Assembly (NCBI GenBank): GCA_020848375.1
Contig: JADLAF010000110.1
Coordinates: forward strand, 1-64,000
DNA length: 64,000 nucleotides
Reading direction: 5' to 3'
From: Ignavibacteriaceae bacterium
Lineage (GTDB): Bacteria > Bacteroidota > Ignavibacteria > Ignavibacteriales > Ignavibacteriaceae
A model generated the notes under the pieces. It was not told the DNA's origin. It did not search any database and saw only the letters and a list, made by a program, of their open reading frames with translations. The first letter of the stretch is position 1, and each line of letters begins with the position of its first letter. This document shows positions 54,982 through 63,809 of this stretch, one piece after another. The translations under genes were made by a program, and so were the position numbers.

Positions 54982-55485
54982 ATGCCGTCAAATCTGGAGA
55001 TAAAAATACGCGTTCAGGGGTTCTCTGAGCTCCTTAAAAAAATGGAGGGCTGTGACTGCCGTTTCACCGCTCTGATCAGCCAAAAGGATGTTTATTACCG
55101 TAATGACCGGGGACTTCTTAAGCTCAGAATTCAGGAGATGGGGAATGAACTGATTTTCTATAACCGGGATGAGGTCTCAAGCCAGCGAAAGTCAGATTAT
55201 CATATCCTTCACGTAAATGAAGATGCGGAGGACTATTTTGCCCGTATTTTTACGATTGATGTGACTGTGGAAAAAACCAGACAGCTTTATATGTACAAAA
55301 ACACCCGTATTCATCTTGATACAGTGACCGGCTTGGGTGAATTCCTGGAACTTGAGGCGGTGGTTACAACATCGGAAGAGGAGGCCAGGAAGGAATTTGA
55401 TTTCCTTTTCAGCCGGCTTGAGCTGGGGAAATATATATCAATACGGAAGTCTTACAGCAATTTACTTAAGGAAAAACAACCATGA
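54982..55485 (+). CDS. CYTH-domain protein (triphosphate tunnel metalloenzyme-like)
   Basis: 167 residues. The defining ExKxR motif is LEIKIR (Glu6, Lys8, Arg10), and the C-terminal half has GLGEFLELEAVV and LGKYISIRKSYSNLL, typical of CYTH/class IV adenylyl cyclase-like proteins. Such proteins bind triphosphate compounds; the substrate here is not predictable. The gene overlaps the start of the AddB-like nuclease by 4 bases (ATGA), so the two are coupled. Confidence 0.88.
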   Translation: MPSNLEIKIRVQGFSELLKKMEGCDCRFTALISQKDVYYRNDRGLLKLRIQEMGNELIFYNRDEVSSQRKSDYHILHVNEDAEDYFARIFTIDVTVEKTRQLYMYKNTRIHLDTVTGLGEFLELEAVVTTSEEEARKEFDFLFSRLELGKYISIRKSYSNLLKEKQP

Positions 55486-58400
55486 TACTTTACAGGGGAG
55501 AACCGAGAACCACAGAAACTGCAGTTCTTGAACAACAGTATCTTAACCGGGATGATCTGCAAAAGCTTATCATTCTGGTGCCGACTAACCGAAGAGTCCG
55601 AGTCAGAGAACGGCAGATTATGGAATCGCTCAGGGGCAAAATTACCGGACCGCTTCAGATAGAAACTTATGCAACGTTAACGCAAAAACTTTATAGCAGA
55701 ATAACCGGCCGGGCTGAATATATATCCCAGGTGCAGGGGCTATATCTTCTGAGAAAAGTTTTAAAAGAAACAGAAATGTTTTTTGGAGGTAAAATAAGAA
55801 AGGAAATTCCCGCGACTCTGCTCGAAAATCTGCACCAAGCGGTTACGGAGTATAAGCGCTACAATATATCTTTCGAGGATTTGACAGGTAATCTGGATGA
55901 GTCAGAACAATCCGACTCGATGAAACGGAAGGGGATGGATTTTGCCAATGCATACCGGGAATATTATAATCTTCTTCAGGAACGCCGGCTTACTGATGAC
56001 TCACTTGCGTCAGTCAGACTGGGTGCGCTGGAAGATGAAAAATTCAGAACGGTTTTTCGTGATATATATTCGAAAGCAGAAACTCTGCTGATAAGCGGCT
56101 TTACTGATTTTGCGAATCCTGAAATAGATTTATTTAGTAAGATTGCAGCTTTAAAGGGGATGAATGTAACGGTAACCCTTGACTACTATGCCCCCAATAA
56201 AGGACTTTTCAGCGGGATAGCGCAAACGGCTGACCAGCTTAAGACTGCCGGGTTCATTGAGGCAGAAGAATCAGAGCCGGCAGAAGCAGGAAACCGGTTC
56301 AGGGCAGAGCTGCGCAGGCGTTTTTTTACGGAATTTGATAATCAGTACACAAAGACAAGTGAATTCGCAAAAAACATAATCAGACTTTCTCCCAAAACTC
56401 CTCTGCATGAAGCAACGGATGCAGCCAGAATAATCGCGGAATGGCTTGACTCTGGTAAATATAAACCGGGAGAGATTTGTGTTGTGGTTAATGATATATC
56501 AGCTTACTCCTCTGTTTTGCGCACCACTTTCACCGGATATGGCATACCGCTAAATCTTACGGACCGTTACCGTCTGAGCTCGGTTCCTCTTTTGAACTAC
56601 TTTTCGGAACTCTTTACCATAGAAGGGGGAGACTATTATCATAAAGATATTGCAAAAGTTTTGTCAGGCGGAGTGCTCTCCACCTGGCTGTCCTTATCTG
56701 AGTTTCACGAAATTGCTGCTGAGCTTCGGGTAACCAGAGGATACCAGAGCTGGACGGCTCAAATCAGCAAAAAGATTTCCTTGTGGGAGAGGGATACCAG
56801 TGCAAGAAACCATGAACGGTATATAAAGTATGCAGAGGAACTAAAAAGAATTCTGGAAAAAATGCGGGAGTGGCATAAAGAGTTCAGAGTTAATCTGACC
56901 GCGTCTGAGTTTAAAGGACGTTTTACCGGTTTTGTCTTAAAAACAGGATTTAAGCGAAAAATTCTTACTTCGGGTCTTCGTCAGGAGCATATAATTACCG
57001 GCTTTGAATATTTTCTCACCGAACTTCACGGAGCTTTGGATATATATATAGCTGAAGAGCCGGATACCCTGTTTGCCCCGCAGCATTTTCGCGATATGGT
57101 TCAGACGATTATCCGCACAACCCGGTTTAATCTGCGTGAGGAGCCGGATGCACAGGTGCTGGTAACCACTCCGGAAGAGATACGGGGGCTTGAATTCAAG
57201 GCACTTATTGCGCTTGGTCTTTACGACGGCAACTTTCCTCTTCCTTACCGTAAAAAATTATTTTTCGGCAGGGAAATTCCGGGCGATGAGCGCATTCACA
57301 GCAGCGGACAGGCATTTTTGTTCTATCAGATGCTGCTGACATGGAGGGAGACCTTAGTACTTTCAGCGCCTCAGCTCGGAAGCAGAGGGGAGTTTTCGCC
57401 GTCTATTATGCTGCGGGAGTTTGAATCGGATTTTGAAGTAACCAACAAAACGATGGAGGAAGAACCGGAGAAATATTACTCCCCGCTTGAAGCGGCGGAA
57501 AAAAATGTTCGAAGTATATATAAAGCCGGAACTGGAGAACTGATAATCCTTGAGGAGCCGGAACTGACCCGGCAGATACAAATGCAAAAACTCAGGACCT
57601 CAGATGATGGGCAGGCGGATGAATACGCGGGAATACTGTCAGGGGAACTGCTCAGAGAAGGGAAATTAAAACCCCGCATATCAGTCAGTTCGCTTGAAAG
57701 CTATCAGAAATGTCCGCAGATGTATTATTATCAGTATATACTTAATCTGAAGGAGCAGGAGGAGCCGGAGGACGGCATCAAGGCGGTTGAACTTGGCAAT
57801 CTGCTCCATGAAGTTTTCCGGCAGTTTTATGAAGGCAAAACCGGAGAAGCAGTAACACCAGATACAGATTATCCTGTCATCAGAAGAATTGCGGAAGATG
57901 TATTCTGTACTATCAATTTTGACACACCGGTTACCATGTATGACCGGCTGAAAATAATTGGCAAAGACGATAGTGATACCAATACTCTCCTGCACGCGTT
58001 TCTGAAAAATGAAGCCGAGGAAAGTATTTTTCGTCCGGTGCTCTTTGAGAGAACATTTTCGGAGGAATATACATTGCCGGGTGAGGAGGAGATTCAGTTT
58101 GTCCTGAGAGGAATAATTGACCGGATTGAAATTAACAGGGAGCTGAGACTCTGCGCGGTGGTTGATTATAAGACCGGCAGCATAACCCCGGGCGCGGCTG
58201 ATATGCAGAAGGGAAAATCGCTGCAGCTTCCTCTCTATATGTCAGTGGCAGGTAAAGTGCTGAGAGAAGCGGGGATAGAGGGGGACTATGAACCCGCTGA
58301 AATGTATATATATAAGATTAATAAAAACAAAGGAGAAGCTGAAAAGAAGAGAATACGCGGCACCAAAGTAAGCAGGAAAAAATTTGAAAAGCCGGCCGAT

Positions 58401-58598
58401 ATAATTGCCATGAAAGAGTTTCAGGCAGATATGATAGCAGGTAACCGCGAGAAGATTTTAGAATATGCAGGCAGTATCTACAGGGGCAGGTTTACATTAT
58501 TAAAGGAATATAACCCCGCAAAACCGCCATGCAGTTATTGCGCGTTTCATGATATCTGCCGGGTGAGGGAAAGACCGGAGGAAGTTGGGGAGGAGTAA
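55482..58598 (+). CDS. AddB-like PD-(D/E)XK nuclease/helicase-like protein
   Basis: 1038 residues, large subunit-like protein for double-strand-break end processing. The N-terminal ~700 residues have a UvrD-like layout, but no Walker A (GxGKT/S) is seen near the start (ILVPTNRRVRVRERQIMESL instead), as in helicase-inactive AddB proteins. The C-terminal nuclease has Asp880, then DYKTGS with Asp895 and Lys897. Four cysteines (744, 1017, 1020, 1026) fit the AddB [4Fe-4S] staple. No addA is in the window, so its partner is elsewhere, or it works alone. Confidence 0.88.
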   Translation: MILYRGEPRTTETAVLEQQYLNRDDLQKLIILVPTNRRVRVRERQIMESLRGKITGPLQIETYATLTQKLYSRITGRAEYISQVQGLYLLRKVLKETEMFFGGKIRKEIPATLLENLHQAVTEYKRYNISFEDLTGNLDESEQSDSMKRKGMDFANAYREYYNLLQERRLTDDSLASVRLGALEDEKFRTVFRDIYSKAETLLISGFTDFANPEIDLFSKIAALKGMNVTVTLDYYAPNKGLFSGIAQTADQLKTAGFIEAEESEPAEAGNRFRAELRRRFFTEFDNQYTKTSEFAKNIIRLSPKTPLHEATDAARIIAEWLDSGKYKPGEICVVVNDISAYSSVLRTTFTGYGIPLNLTDRYRLSSVPLLNYFSELFTIEGGDYYHKDIAKVLSGGVLSTWLSLSEFHEIAAELRVTRGYQSWTAQISKKISLWERDTSARNHERYIKYAEELKRILEKMREWHKEFRVNLTASEFKGRFTGFVLKTGFKRKILTSGLRQEHIITGFEYFLTELHGALDIYIAEEPDTLFAPQHFRDMVQTIIRTTRFNLREEPDAQVLVTTPEEIRGLEFKALIALGLYDGNFPLPYRKKLFFGREIPGDERIHSSGQAFLFYQMLLTWRETLVLSAPQLGSRGEFSPSIMLREFESDFEVTNKTMEEEPEKYYSPLEAAEKNVRSIYKAGTGELIILEEPELTRQIQMQKLRTSDDGQADEYAGILSGELLREGKLKPRISVSSLESYQKCPQMYYYQYILNLKEQEEPEDGIKAVELGNLLHEVFRQFYEGKTGEAVTPDTDYPVIRRIAEDVFCTINFDTPVTMYDRLKIIGKDDSDTNTLLHAFLKNEAEESIFRPVLFERTFSEEYTLPGEEEIQFVLRGIIDRIEINRELRLCAVVDYKTGSITPGAADMQKGKSLQLPLYMSVAGKVLREAGIEGDYEPAEMYIYKINKNKGEAEKKRIRGTKVSRKKFEKPADIIAMKEFQADMIAGNREKILEYAGSIYRGRFTLLKEYNPAKPPCSYCAFHDICRVRERPEEVGEE

Positions 58599-58602
58599 AG
58601 GG

Positions 58603-58997
58603 TTAAGGAAATTTGAGGAGTTTTAATTCAGTTATAAATTTAAAATCTCTTTGATTTTTTGTAAGTAAAGGGATGCTTATACTTATGGCTGTTGACGTAA
58701 TTAGAGCCTCAGGTATCAGCAGTCCATGCGAAAGCCGATACTCCTCCAGCAAAGTAGCGGCATTATCTGATATCACAGAATTTAAGGGGATTAATTCGAA
58801 AATATTTAAGAACTCGTTTAATTCTCTGAGCTCTTTCTTACTTCTGCATCCCAGATCAGTTCCATTTTGGTGATTACACTTACTGCAGGTTTGTAGATTT
58901 TTTGTTCGGCTGACAATCGTGAAATAGCAATCGGATTTCCCTGAGCTATATCAATTAGTATATCAGTATCAATTAAAAGGCGGTTAATTGTTGACAA
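58603..58997 (-). pseudogene. PIN-domain (VapC-type) toxin gene broken by a frameshift
   Basis: Read leftward from a TTG at 58997, the first frame encodes RLLIDTDILIDIAQGNPIAI through VSVITKMELI and soon stops. The rest of the PIN domain (GCRSKKELRELNEFLNIF, then HGLLIPEALITSTAIS and LLTKNQRDFKFI) continues in another frame to TAA at 58603. One base missing near 58850-58862 explains this; 396 bases would make a normal 131-residue toxin. The start overlaps the antitoxin end by 14 bases. The toxin is probably dead, unless this is a sequencing error or recoding. Confidence 0.85.
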
Positions 58998-59226
58998 CCG
59001 ACCATTCCTTTTTTCTCGAATTTTTTACCCAAACAGAACTATCAGACATTTCTTCTCTGCCAGCCCATATTCCTACAAATTTGAAACTTTTAAAATCCCG
59101 GGTTTTAGAACTTTTGCGCTTTTTATTGCGATTTTGATCAGCTAAAAAGTTTACAAAAGATTCAACCTGCCTCTGAGCTTCTAAAAGTAAGGCCTGATAT
59201 TTTTCGGTTAATTTTTCAGATTCCAT
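58984..59226 (-). CDS. DUF2281/VapB-like antitoxin
   Basis: 80 residues. A helical N-terminus (LTEKYQALLLEAQRQVESFV) leads to a basic middle (NRNKKRKSSKTRD) and a C-terminal segment FVGIWAGREEMSDSSVWVK, which fits the toxin-wrapping end of DUF2281-type antitoxins. It precedes and overlaps the broken PIN toxin gene, the standard order. This is the second toxin-antitoxin locus in the window. Confidence 0.7.
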   Translation of the reverse strand: MESEKLTEKYQALLLEAQRQVESFVNFLADQNRNKKRKSSKTRDFKSFKFVGIWAGREEMSDSSVWVKNSRKKEWSVVNN

Positions 59227-59589
59227 GGCGATTAAATTTATTACTCCAAATTTAGTAAAAGTCTATTAAACCAGATAAGTGTAAGTTTCCCCTTCTGAGG
59301 CAACTATACTTGCTGCCCTTTAAGTCTATGCTGCAGAAAACCCCTATACTCAACCAATGGTACGCGTATTTTAAATGGATGCTAAAGCATCGCTGATTTC
59401 CGCGGATCGGATTTGTTTTATTAGATATCCTAATTGTATAGGCAGTCCTTCCTGTCCCTATTGTCCTTGCTGTCCTTTAAGTCCTTGACTACACAGCCCA
59501 CCAACCAGGGTTTCCGGTGATAGGACCTAAGGAAAAGGATTCTCGTACATTGTTAATTGTACATTGCATCACGTCCCTTTTGAAAGACC
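59227..59589. other. Gene-free region with low-complexity words
   Basis: No gene seen. Repeated words such as TGCTGTCCTTTAAGTCC and TGCTGCCCTTTAAGTC occur (near 59311 and 59468). GTACATTGTTAATTGTACAT at 59545-59566 matches 27497-27518 in reverse orientation. Confidence 0.45.
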
Positions 59590-59620
59590 TTGCTTTAGGG
59601 AAATTAATTGTTTAAGTTTG
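59590..59620 (+). promoter_or_regulatory. Promoter of greA
   Basis: TTG at 59590-59592, a 20-base spacer and TAAGTTTG at 59613-59620 match the suf promoter in spacing and in all eight -7 bases. Confidence 0.5.
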
Positions 59621-59623
59621 TAA

Positions 59624-59654
59624 TGCCACTGCCAAAAGCGGTGGTATTTTTTTT
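59624..59654 (+). terminator. Intrinsic terminator-like hairpin in the greA leader
   Basis: TGCCACTGC (59624-59632) pairs with GCGGTGGTA (59638-59646; two G-T pairs) around CAAAA, followed by eight T (59647-59654). It sits between the predicted promoter and the greA start at 59688, so it could attenuate greA. It could also stop read-through from upstream. Confidence 0.6.
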
Positions 59655-59687
59655 AAATACACCTATTCATACTTATTGAGAGTAGCT

Positions 59688-60164
59688 ATGTCTGATAATA
59701 ATGTGGTTTACCTGACTCAGGAACGCCTTATTGAGCTTGAAAATGAACTTAAACTGATGAAAACCAACGGCAGAGCCCAGATGGCACAGAAAATTTCTGA
59801 GGCCCGCTCCCATGGAGATTTATCAGAGAATGCAGAGTATGATGCCGCCAAAGAAGCCCAGGGTCTGTTTGAGATGCGCCTGAGTAAACTGGAGGGCCTT
59901 CTCAGCAGAGCTCGTGTTATTGACTTCAGCCAGTTTCCCAAAGGACAGGTTCACATCCTCTCAACGGTAAAAATCCGTAATCTTAAAACGAATAAGGATA
60001 TGGAATATACTCTTGTCTCTCCGGAAGAGGCAGATATGAATAGTGGTAAAATTTCCGTGACCAGTCCGATCGGTCAGGGGCTGATGGGTAAAAAGACCGG
60101 GGATAAACTTTCGATTAAAGTTCCGGCCGGTACCATCGAGGTGGAAATTTTATCATTAAATTAA
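59688..60164 (+). CDS. greA: Transcription elongation factor GreA
   Basis: Binds the RNA polymerase secondary channel and triggers cleavage of backtracked RNA. The ATG at 59688 gives 158 residues, the standard length; the frame upstream begins only at a TTG. The N-terminal coiled coil includes ARSHGDLSENAEYDAAKEAQ, with the acidic tip Asp and Glu. The C-terminal FKBP-like domain ends in SPIGQGLMGKKTGD. ribD follows after 10 bases, so greA may be the first gene of a long run. Confidence 0.96.
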   Translation: MSDNNVVYLTQERLIELENELKLMKTNGRAQMAQKISEARSHGDLSENAEYDAAKEAQGLFEMRLSKLEGLLSRARVIDFSQFPKGQVHILSTVKIRNLKTNKDMEYTLVSPEEADMNSGKISVTSPIGQGLMGKKTGDKLSIKVPAGTIEVEILSLN

Positions 60165-60174
60165 GGCAGATTTT

Positions 60175-61278
60175 TTGAACGATGAACACTTCCTGCGGCT
60201 GGCTTTAGAATTAGCCGGAAAGGGGGCGGGTCAGGTCAGCCCGAACCCGATGGTAGGATGTGTGCTCGTGAAAGAAGGAAAAGTTATTGGCAAGGGGTAC
60301 CACCAGAAATATGGCGGACCCCATGCCGAAGTTATGGCGGTTAACAATGCCTCTGAATCTGTTGACGGGGCTGATATGTATATCACGCTTGAACCCTGTG
60401 ACCATTTCGGAAAAACCCCTCCCTGTACTGATCTTATAATTAAAAGTAAAATCCGGCGGGTTGTCATCGGCACGCGCGACCCCAATCCGCTGGTATCAGG
60501 CAGGGGGGTGACCAGACTTCGTGAATCCGGCATTGAAGTTAAAGAATCAGTCCTGGTGAATCAGTCAAGAGAGATTAATAAATTCTTTTTTAAACATATC
60601 AGGACCGGTTACCCGTATATAATGATTAAAACTGCTGCCTCATTAAACGGGATGATAAACAGGAAGCCGGGTAAAAAAGCGCAGCTTACAGGAGGCGGAT
60701 CAGTAAAATTGGTGCACCAGTTTCGCGGTGAGTATGATTGTATTCTCACCGGATCAGGAACGATGAAATCCGACAAACCGGAGTTCACCGTGCGTAAAGC
60801 AGAAGGAAGAAATCCGGCAGTGGCAATTCTTGATTCCACATTAAAAACCGCACCGCAGAGTAACGTATTTATCCCCGGCAGAAAAGTATATATATTCACT
60901 TCCGTAATGGATAATGAGAAGTCGAAACCGCTGATTGAAAAGGGTGCTGAAATTATTACGGTTGATACTGTGTCAGACGGACTGCTTGATATATATAAAG
61001 TTATGAGCCATCTCGGCCGATCAGGAATTATCTCTGTTATGGTCGAAGCAGGTCCAAGAGTAGTTTCCTCCGTGCTTCAGTCGGGGCTTACTGATGAGTT
61101 TCTTTTATTTCTTGCGCCGGAATTGATAACAAGCGGCGAAAACTTTATCCATCCTTCATTCATGGGAATTCCACCTGGTGCTGAAATTATTAACACCGGA
61201 TTTCATAAAAGCGGCAGCGATTTTTATTTAACCTATAGAACAGATAAGAGTTTGAGTCATGTTTACCGGACTGATTGA
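60175..61278 (+). CDS. ribD: Bifunctional riboflavin biosynthesis deaminase/reductase RibD
   Basis: Two consecutive steps of riboflavin synthesis. The TTG start at 60175 gives MNDEHFLRLALELAGKGAGQ, the canonical opening, with AAGG upstream; no in-frame ATG fits. The deaminase domain has zinc motifs HAEVMAV and PCDHFGKTPPCTD. The reductase domain starts near residue 145 (YIMIKTAASLNGMINRKPGK). 367 residues. It overlaps the ribE start by 20 bases. Confidence 0.95.
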   Translation: MNDEHFLRLALELAGKGAGQVSPNPMVGCVLVKEGKVIGKGYHQKYGGPHAEVMAVNNASESVDGADMYITLEPCDHFGKTPPCTDLIIKSKIRRVVIGTRDPNPLVSGRGVTRLRESGIEVKESVLVNQSREINKFFFKHIRTGYPYIMIKTAASLNGMINRKPGKKAQLTGGGSVKLVHQFRGEYDCILTGSGTMKSDKPEFTVRKAEGRNPAVAILDSTLKTAPQSNVFIPGRKVYIFTSVMDNEKSKPLIEKGAEIITVDTVSDGLLDIYKVMSHLGRSGIISVMVEAGPRVVSSVLQSGLTDEFLLFLAPELITSGENFIHPSFMGIPPGAEIINTGFHKSGSDFYLTYRTDKSLSHVYRTD

Positions 61279-61894
61279 AGAAACAGGAGTTATAAGCCGT
61301 ATTCAAAACGCAGGTCTGGGGCGGAAAATTACCATCAATTCGTCAGTTGTAACGGCTGATATGAAAACCGGTGATAGCATTAATGTTTCAGGGGCTTGCC
61401 AGACGGTTGTCAGTTTTTCAGAAAAAGAATTTACCGTTGAAGCTGTTGAGGAAACTCTGAAGAAAACCACGTTTGGATTATTTAAGCAGGGGGACAGAGT
61501 TAATCTTGAACGCTCTCTGCTCCCCACCACACGGCTTGGGGGTCACTTTGTTAGCGGTCATGTTGATACCCGCGGTGAGATTGCATCAATACAAAAATTA
61601 AGCAATAGCTGGTTAATAACCGTGCGATATCCTGTGGAATTTGCAAAATATATCGTCCCGGTTGGTTCAATAGCTATTGACGGTATTAGTCTGACCGTTG
61701 CTGAAAAGGGGGAGGAGTGGTTTCGTGTTGCTATTATACCTCACACCTGGCAGGCGACTACCATTGGTGAAAGAAAATCCGGCGAGGCGGTTAATCTTGA
61801 GTTTGACCTGCTTGGTAAGTATATACTAAATGCAGTTGAAGGTAAGGAGAAACCGAAACTTACCGAAGAGTGGCTTAGGGAGCAGGGCTGGTAA
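61259..61894 (+). CDS. ribE: Riboflavin synthase, alpha chain
   Basis: Dismutates two lumazine molecules to riboflavin. 211 residues with the N-terminal MFTGLIEETGVI signature and two repeated barrel domains. The second contains YIVPVGSIAIDGISLTVAE, mirroring GDSINVSGACQTVVSFSEKE in the first. It overlaps ribD by 20 bases and abuts tilS directly. ribA/ribB and ribH are not in the window. Confidence 0.96.
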   Translation: MFTGLIEETGVISRIQNAGLGRKITINSSVVTADMKTGDSINVSGACQTVVSFSEKEFTVEAVEETLKKTTFGLFKQGDRVNLERSLLPTTRLGGHFVSGHVDTRGEIASIQKLSNSWLITVRYPVEFAKYIVPVGSIAIDGISLTVAEKGEEWFRVAIIPHTWQATTIGERKSGEAVNLEFDLLGKYILNAVEGKEKPKLTEEWLREQGW

Positions 61895-63259
61895 ATGCAC
61901 CCCCTGCTTAAAAGAACCGCAGGTGTTGTTAAAAGTAATTCACTCCTTATGAAAGGAGACAAGGTTCTTGTTGCACTGAGCGGTGGGGCTGATTCAGTTT
62001 TTCTTTTTCGTTTTTTACTAGAGCTCCGCGGTATATATCAGCTTGAGCTTAGCGCTGTGCATCTTAATCATCTGCTGCGCGGGGTTGATTCTGATGCAGA
62101 TGAAGAATTTTGCAGGACGCTCTGCACCGAATATGAAATCCCGTTTTACAGCCGGAAAGCAAGTGTTCATGAATATGCACTTCAGAATCATCTTTCCACG
62201 GAAGAAGCCGGACGCAAACTCAGATATAATTATTTTGATGAGCTGATGAATGAACTGGGCTATACAAAAACCGCAACAGGACATCATCAGTATGATTCAG
62301 CGGAAACAGTCATGTTTCATCTGCTCCGAGGAAGCGGGCTCCGCGGCGTGTCGGGCATCCCGGCTCATAGAGGAAGATATATACGCCCGTTGCTTTCTCT
62401 TACACCCTTTGAGATAAGAGACTGGCTTCAAGCTGAGGGATATATATGGCGGGAGGATGCGAGCAATGACTCAACAGATTTTACGCGAAATGTCATCCGG
62501 AATGAGCTTTTTCCTTTTATACACCAAAAACTCCGGATTTCACCTGAGCAGCCGCTCAGCCGGCTGGCTCAATACTCTGCGGAGATAATCACTTTCCTGG
62601 ACCGGTTAACCGATGAAGTTGTAAATAACCATCTGCAGAATTCAGACGGTGAAGCGGTTTACCCTGCTCATAAGCTCAGAATGCTGGAGCCGGTTCTGAG
62701 AAAGCATGCATTAAGCAGAATTTTCGTTCATTCAGGAACAGAACCATCTTCATCGCTTGTTACAGATTGTAACCGGCTTATTGAATCCGGAGAGTCCGGA
62801 GTGTATCAGATCGGTAACGGATTTTCCCTCTTTTATTCTTCTGAAGAAATGGTTTTGTTCAGGGAGACGGAAAATTCCGGTCAGGAGATGAGGATTTCTC
62901 CTGGTCAAAGCGTCTTATTTGCCGGAAAGGAAATTTCCTTTGAACCGGCTATAAAGGAAGAGATTAATTTTTCCGATTCTCCCTTGACTGAATACATCCA
63001 AAGCAGCCACAAAATTGACTATCTTGTGGTAAGACCCTGGCGTGAGGGGGATAAGTTTAAGCCCCTGGGAATGGAAGGAAGCATTTTGGTGAGTGACTTT
63101 TTGAACAACCACAAAGTACCATCTTACAAAAAGCGGGCTGAAGTGGTCTTGACTGAGGGAGAGGAGATTCTGGCTGTGGCCGGGAGGAGAATTAGTGAAA
63201 AATATAAGATAACCGGATCAGGAAAATTTTATTACAGGATAAAGTGCCATGAAGGATAA
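61895..63259 (+). CDS. tilS: tRNA(Ile)-lysidine synthase
   Basis: Converts the CAU anticodon C34 of tRNA-Ile2 to lysidine. 454 residues. The PP-loop is LSGGADS (near residue 30). The adenylation core contains HLNHLLRGVDSDADEEF and GHHQYDSAETVMFHLLRGSG. The C-terminal TilS domains end in LAVAGRRISEKYKI. It follows ribE with no gap and overlaps hpt by 11 bases. The tilS-hpt-ftsH order is conserved in many bacteria. Confidence 0.95.
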   Translation: MHPLLKRTAGVVKSNSLLMKGDKVLVALSGGADSVFLFRFLLELRGIYQLELSAVHLNHLLRGVDSDADEEFCRTLCTEYEIPFYSRKASVHEYALQNHLSTEEAGRKLRYNYFDELMNELGYTKTATGHHQYDSAETVMFHLLRGSGLRGVSGIPAHRGRYIRPLLSLTPFEIRDWLQAEGYIWREDASNDSTDFTRNVIRNELFPFIHQKLRISPEQPLSRLAQYSAEIITFLDRLTDEVVNNHLQNSDGEAVYPAHKLRMLEPVLRKHALSRIFVHSGTEPSSSLVTDCNRLIESGESGVYQIGNGFSLFYSSEEMVLFRETENSGQEMRISPGQSVLFAGKEISFEPAIKEEINFSDSPLTEYIQSSHKIDYLVVRPWREGDKFKPLGMEGSILVSDFLNNHKVPSYKKRAEVVLTEGEEILAVAGRRISEKYKITGSGKFYYRIKCHEG

Positions 63260-63809
63260 AATAGTTATTAACGGTGATGTGTTCGTCCCGATGCTAACCG
63301 AAGAACAGATAGCAGTCCGAACAAAGGAAATAGCTGCCCAGCTAAGCCGTGATTTTGAGGGTAAAACCCCGATATTTGTTGGGGTACTGAACGGCTCATT
63401 CATGTTTTTTTCTGACGTGGTAAGGCACTTTGAGGGGGATTGTGAAGTTGATTTTTTAAAGCTTTCAAGCTATGGTGAGGCAAAAATATCCTCAGGGTCT
63501 GTTACCCTTCTTAAGGATTTGAATTGCAGCATAGACGGAAGGCACCTGATTATTGTTGAAGACATTGTTGACTCAGGGCTTTCCGTAAAGTACATTTTAG
63601 ACCTTATAAAAGAGCATAATCCGGCCAGCGTGAGCGTTGTGTCGCTCCTGGTGAAGCCGAAAAGTATGCAATATGACCTTAAAATTGATTATATTGGCTT
63701 TTCTATTCCCAGCGAATTTGTTATTGGCTTTGGTTTGGATTACGCGCAGAAGTACCGGAACCTGAGAGCAGTGTATGTATTGAGCGAGGATGAGAAGAAT
63801 GGAAAATGA
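63249..63809 (+). CDS. hpt: Hypoxanthine phosphoribosyltransferase
   Basis: Purine salvage enzyme making IMP (and GMP) from free bases and PRPP. 186 residues. The PRPP-binding motif is LIIVEDIVDSGLSVKYIL, and GVLNGSFMFFSDVVR is the flexible-loop region. Its ATG lies within the end of tilS and its stop lies within the start of ftsH, 11-base overlaps on both sides, so the three genes are translationally linked. Confidence 0.95.
   Translation: MKDKIVINGDVFVPMLTEEQIAVRTKEIAAQLSRDFEGKTPIFVGVLNGSFMFFSDVVRHFEGDCEVDFLKLSSYGEAKISSGSVTLLKDLNCSIDGRHLIIVEDIVDSGLSVKYILDLIKEHNPASVSVVSLLVKPKSMQYDLKIDYIGFSIPSEFVIGFGLDYAQKYRNLRAVYVLSEDEKNGK

Noticed and set aside
58673..58873. A + strand frame of 66 residues after the AddB-like gene
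   Set aside because: The opposite strand encodes a recognisable, frameshifted PIN domain, so this is its shadow.
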